Shown here piece by piece: positions 60,581-64,000 of a DNA stretch of 64,000 bases; position 1 is the stretch's first letter; every line of letters starts with the position of its first letter. The position numbers and the translations under genes were made by a program. A model generated the notes under the pieces. That model saw only the letters and a program-made list of their open reading frames with translations. It did not search any database and was not told the DNA's origin. This stretch comes from Streptomyces avermitilis MA-4680 = NBRC 14893. Lineage in GTDB: Bacteria; Actinomycetota; Actinomycetes; Streptomycetales; Streptomycetaceae. Location of the stretch: assembly GCF_000009765.2 (NCBI RefSeq), contig NC_003155.5:7192001-7256000 (forward strand), in the 5' to 3' direction.

Positions 60581-61969
60581 TCAGTCGTGCGAGTGCAGCG
60601 GCTTGCCCGCGAGGGCCAGGTGGGCCTCGCCCATCGCTTCGTTCTGCGTCGGGTGGGCGTGGATGAGCTGGGCGACCTCGGCCGGCAGCGCCTCCCAGTT
60701 GTAGATCAGCTGGGCTTCGCCGACCTGCTCGCCCATACGGTCACCGACCATGTGGACGCCGACCACGGCACCGTCCTTCACCTGGACGAGCTTGATCTCG
60801 CCCGCGGTGTTGAGGATCTTGCTCTTGCCGTTGCCCGCCAGGTTGTACTTCAGAGCGACGACCTTGTCCGCGCCGTAGATCTCCTTGGCCTTGGCCTCGG
60901 TGATGCCCACGGAGGCGACCTCGGGGTGGCAGTACGTCACCCGCGGCACGCCGTCGTAGTCGATCGGGACGGTCTTCAGACCGGCCAGACGCTCCGCCAC
61001 CAGGATGCCCTCGGCGAAGCCGACGTGCGCGAGCTGGAGCGTCGGGACCAGGTCACCGACGGCGGAGATGGTCGGGACGTTCGTCCGCATGTACTCGTCG
61101 ACCAGGACGTAGCCGCGGTCCATGGCGACGCCCTGCTCCTCGTAGCCGAGGCCCTGCGAGACCGGGCCGCGGCCGACGGCGACGAGCAGGACCTCGGCCT
61201 CGAACTCCTTGCCGTCGGCGAGGGTGACCTTGACACCGTTCTGGGTGTACTCGGCCTTCGAGAAGAAGGTGCCCAGGTTGAACTTGATGCCGCGCTTGCG
61301 GAACGCGCGCTCAAGAAGCTTGGAGGAGTTCTCGTCCTCGACCGGGACGAGGTGCTTGAGGCCCTCGATCACCGTCACGTCGGCTCCGAAGGACTTCCAC
61401 GCGGAGGCGAACTCGACGCCGATGACGCCGCCGCCGAGCACGATCGCGGACTCCGGGACGCGGTCCAGGACCAGCGCGTGGTCGGAGGAGATGATGCGGT
61501 TGCCGTCGATCGCCAGGCCCGGCAGCGACTTCGGCACGGAGCCGGTCGCCAGGAGCACGTGGCGGCCCTGGACGCGCTGGCCGTTCACGTCGACGGAGGT
61601 CGGGGAGGACAGACGGCCCTCACCCTCGATGTACGTCACCTTGCGGGAGGCGATCAGCCCCTGCAGACCCTTGTACAGGCCCGAGATGACCCCGTCCTTG
61701 TACTTGTGGACGGCCGGTACGTCGATGCCCTCGAAGGTGGCCTTGACGCCGAACTGCTCGCTCTCGCGGGCCTGGTCGGCGATCTCGCCCGCGTGCAGCA
61801 GCGCCTTGGTGGGGATGCACCCACGGTGCAGGCAGGTACCGCCGACCTTGTCCTTCTCGATCAGGGCGACGTCCAGGCCCAGCTGCGCTCCGCGCAGGGC
61901 CGCGGCGTAACCACCGCTACCACCGCCGAGGATCACTAGGTCGAAAACGGTGCTGGCGTCGTTCGCCAC
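60581..61969 (-). CDS. lpd: Dihydrolipoamide dehydrogenase (E3)
   Basis: The protein has 462 residues. It reoxidises the dihydrolipoyl group of E2 with FAD and NAD. The FAD motif is LVILGGGSGGYAAALRGAQL, the redox-active pair is GGTCLHRGCIPTKALLHAGE, the NAD motif is AIVLGGGVIGVEFASAWKSF, and the C-terminal base is in LIHAHPTQNEAMGEAHLAL. GGAGGA stands six bases before the GTG at 61969; an earlier in-frame codon at 62083 would add 38 residues unlike the family. It lies upstream of the E2 gene. Confidence 0.97.
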   Translation of the reverse strand: MANDASTVFDLVILGGGSGGYAAALRGAQLGLDVALIEKDKVGGTCLHRGCIPTKALLHAGEIADQARESEQFGVKATFEGIDVPAVHKYKDGVISGLYKGLQGLIASRKVTYIEGEGRLSSPTSVDVNGQRVQGRHVLLATGSVPKSLPGLAIDGNRIISSDHALVLDRVPESAIVLGGGVIGVEFASAWKSFGADVTVIEGLKHLVPVEDENSSKLLERAFRKRGIKFNLGTFFSKAEYTQNGVKVTLADGKEFEAEVLLVAVGRGPVSQGLGYEEQGVAMDRGYVLVDEYMRTNVPTISAVGDLVPTLQLAHVGFAEGILVAERLAGLKTVPIDYDGVPRVTYCHPEVASVGITEAKAKEIYGADKVVALKYNLAGNGKSKILNTAGEIKLVQVKDGAVVGVHMVGDRMGEQVGEAQLIYNWEALPAEVAQLIHAHPTQNEAMGEAHLALAGKPLHSHD

Positions 61970-62172
61970 GTCACGTCCTCCATGCATGTGCGCCACGCCG
62001 GTCGTCAGTGACCGGTCGGCGGCTGGTGTCCGGCCGCTCTTCTTCGGCCCTGTGGTGGGGGCCCTGTCCTGCCGAGAACCCATCTTCGCACTTGTCGGGG
62101 GCGGGCGAGACGCCGGGCCGGTGTGTGAGACGTCCCACTCGTCCGCCGCGAGAGACGATCCGTCGGACAGAA

Positions 62173-62241
62173 CGACCCCGGGTGGCGGTCACCCGGGGTC
62201 GTTGCCCGACCCGCCGGACAGCCCCAGGGACTGTCCGGCGG
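62173..62241 (-). terminator. Tandem hairpins after pepA
   Basis: cgaccccgggtg/cacccggggtcg (62173-62184 and 62190-62201) and ccgccggacag/ctgtccggcgg (62211-62221 and 62231-62241) are two perfect stems in series, placed directly beyond the pepA stop and ahead of lpd. Confidence 0.88.
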
Positions 62242-62267
62242 TTCAGGCGCCGTTGCCTGTCACGGCA

Positions 62268-63809
62268 CTAGCCCAGGTCGCCCGCGGCCGTCAGCTCCGC
62301 GAGGCGGACCAGCGTGCGGACCGCCGTGCCCGTGCCGCCCTTCGGGGTGTAGCCGAAGGGGGCCGCCTCGTTGAAGGCCGGGCCCGCGATGTCGAGGTGC
62401 GCCCAGGTGATGCCCTCGCCCACGAACTCGCGCAGGAACAGGCCGGCGACCAGGCCGCCGCCCATCCGCTCGCCCATGTTGGCGATGTCGGCCGTGGGGG
62501 AGTCCATGCCCTTGCGCAGGTGCTCGGGCAGCGGCATCGGCCAGGAGTCCTCGCCGACCTCCTCGGCGGCCTCGACGACCGCGGTGCGGAAGGCGTCGTC
62601 GTTCGCCATGACGCCGAAGAGGCGGTTGCCGAGCGCCAGCATCATCGCGCCGGTCAGGGTCGCCACGTCGACGATCGCGTCCGGCTTCTCCTCGGACGCG
62701 GCCCACAGCGCGTCGGCGAGGACCAGCCGGCCCTCGGCGTCCGTGTTGAGCACCTCGACGGTCTTGCCGCTGTACATGCGCAGCACGTCGCCGGGGCGGG
62801 TCGCGGTACCCGACGGCATGTTCTCGGCCAGCGCGAGCCAGCCGGTGACGTTGACCTCCAGGCCCAGGCGGGCGGCGGCCACGACCGCGGCGAAGACCGC
62901 CGCCGCGCCGCTCATGTCGCACTTCATCGTCTCGTTGTGGCCGGCCGGCTTGAGCGAGATGCCGCCCGAGTCGTACGTGATGCCCTTGCCGACGAAGGCG
63001 AGGTGCTTCTTCGCCTTGGACGAGGTGTACGACAGCTTCACCAGCCGGGGACCGGCGGCCGAGCCGGCGCCGACGCCGAGGATGCCGCCGTAGCCGCCCT
63101 TCGTCAGGGCCTTCTCGTCGAGCACCTGCACCTTGATGCCGTGCTCCTTGGCCGCGGCCTGCGCGACGGCGGCGAACGACTCCGGGTTCAGGTCGTTCGG
63201 CGGGGTGTTGATCAGGTCGCGGGCACGGTTGAGCTCCTCCGTGACGGCGACGGCGCGCTCGACGGCCGCCTTGAACGCCTTGTCGCGGGGCTTGCCGCCG
63301 AGCAGGACGACCTCGGCGAGCGGGGCCTTGCCGTTCTTGGCGTTCCTGCCGTTCTCCTTGTAGGCGTCGAAGGAGTACGCGCCGAGGAGCGCGCCCTCGC
63401 CGATCGTGCCGGCGTCGGCGGCGTCCGCGACCGGCAGCGCGAAGGCGGCCTTCTTGGCACCGGCGAGCGCGCGGGCCGCGGCACCGGCGGCGCGGCGCAG
63501 TGCTTCGGCGTCGAACGCCGTGCCCTTGTCCTGGCCGTCCTCGGGCGCGGCGCCCAGACCGACCGCCACCACGACGGGCGCCTTGAAGCCGGACGGTGCA
63601 GGCAGCTTGGTCACCTCGCCCTCGGCCCCCGAGGCGCCGAGGGTCTCCAGGACGGCGGCGAGCTTGCCGTCGTACCCCTTGTCCACGGCCTCGGCGCCCG
63701 GTGCGACGACGAGTCCCTTGTCGCCCTTCGGGCTCTTCGCCACACCGACCACGATCGCGTCGGCGCGCAGGCCGGACGCTGCGGCGGTGCTGAGAGTGAG
63801 AGCAGTCAC
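62268..63809 (-). CDS. pepA: Leucyl aminopeptidase, M17 family
   Basis: The protein has 513 residues. The second half is the metallopeptidase: VGKGITYDSGGISLKPAGHN with metal-binding residues, the signature NTDAEGRLVLADALW, LTGAMMLALGNRLFGVMAND, and the C-terminal REFVGEGITWAHLDIAGPAF. The N-terminal macro-like domain is typical. It releases N-terminal residues in peptide turnover. The GTG at 63809 has no strong ribosome site; no better start is seen. Nothing but promoter-type sequence remains to the window edge (63810-64000). Confidence 0.96.
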   Translation of the reverse strand: MTALTLSTAAASGLRADAIVVGVAKSPKGDKGLVVAPGAEAVDKGYDGKLAAVLETLGASGAEGEVTKLPAPSGFKAPVVVAVGLGAAPEDGQDKGTAFDAEALRRAAGAAARALAGAKKAAFALPVADAADAGTIGEGALLGAYSFDAYKENGRNAKNGKAPLAEVVLLGGKPRDKAFKAAVERAVAVTEELNRARDLINTPPNDLNPESFAAVAQAAAKEHGIKVQVLDEKALTKGGYGGILGVGAGSAAGPRLVKLSYTSSKAKKHLAFVGKGITYDSGGISLKPAGHNETMKCDMSGAAAVFAAVVAAARLGLEVNVTGWLALAENMPSGTATRPGDVLRMYSGKTVEVLNTDAEGRLVLADALWAASEEKPDAIVDVATLTGAMMLALGNRLFGVMANDDAFRTAVVEAAEEVGEDSWPMPLPEHLRKGMDSPTADIANMGERMGGGLVAGLFLREFVGEGITWAHLDIAGPAFNEAAPFGYTPKGGTGTAVRTLVRLAELTAAGDLG

Positions 63810-64000
63810 GGTGGTGAAATCTCGCTTCCATTGAGTTTCAGTGGCCGAACGGATGGGGTCGACCGGCCCGACGACAGACCCTAGGGCCCGCCGTCCGAAC
63901 GGCGTCTGCCGGGCCCTGAGCGGAGTACGGGGGCGGCCCGGACCGGGCCCGAGGTATGCCGAGGACGAGCCTACGCGCGGGTGCGGGTTTCGCTCATTCC

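Overview
The window is chromosomal DNA from a high-GC actinomycete, almost certainly a Streptomyces. Evidence: strong GC3 codon bias, GTG starts, purine-rich ribosome sites, GlnR-type nitrogen operators, paired glutamine synthetases, homodimeric AceE with a lipoyl E2, and the mal/agl starch locus. As I remember it, the gene order (malR-malEFG-aglA-amylase-pullulanase ... glnII ... glnA-lipA-lipB ... aceE-sucB-lpd-pepA) matches the core of the S. coelicolor chromosome near SCO2179-SCO2235. This is recollection, not a search. I see no tRNA, rRNA, CRISPR, prophage or insertion sequence.

Layout. 1-3000: the end of a LysR regulator, a PAP2 phosphatase and the LacI-type regulator MalR. 3000-15700: a starch and maltose island with binding protein MalE, permeases MalF and MalG, cytoplasmic alpha-glucosidase, secreted alpha-amylase and an 1806-residue secreted amylase-pullulanase. 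CTTGCAG-type repeats lie before malE, the amylase and the pullulanase, so one regulator probably controls extracellular hydrolysis, uptake and intracellular cleavage. 15700-30500: mixed signalling and secreted functions (receiver-PP2C phosphatase, TetR, a membrane protein with a sigma-factor-like N-terminus, GH89 N-acetylglucosaminidase, a Q/N/G-repeat DUF1996 protein, a two-component system, an epimerase, a receiver-less winged-helix regulator). 30800-41400: nitrogen and housekeeping genes, with glnII and glnA each preceded by a four-half-site GlnR box, an alpha/beta-hydrolase-kinase fusion, the pspAB-htpX pair and a small Phe/Asn/Gly-repeat secreted protein. 41500-48600: RDD and DUF4191 membrane proteins, lipA, lipB, an NsdA-like regulator and an FAD oxidoreductase. 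48700-54650: a probable SUMF1 relic, a TIGR01777 epimerase, GNAT, a MarP-like protease, a PGRP amidase, DUF4240 and a WYL regulator. 54700-63800: pyruvate dehydrogenase E1, a GntR regulator, the double-lipoyl E2, lipoamide dehydrogenase and leucyl aminopeptidase.

How the genes connect. LipB and LipA make the lipoyl groups carried by the E2 at 58648-60471, which works with AceE and Lpd in the same window. GlnA and GlnII share GlnR control. The mal genes turn starch into intracellular glucose but carry no ABC ATPase, implying a shared one (MsiK) elsewhere.

The least-explained features are short tandem arrays just after the stop codons of several genes (glnA, the RDD gene, the NsdA-like gene, the GntR gene), in two cases clearly reiterating the stop-codon sequence; a dispersed extragenic palindrome in four copies; a truncated sigma-like membrane protein; an esterase-kinase fusion; and a structured leader ahead of the Phe/Asn/Gly-repeat protein.
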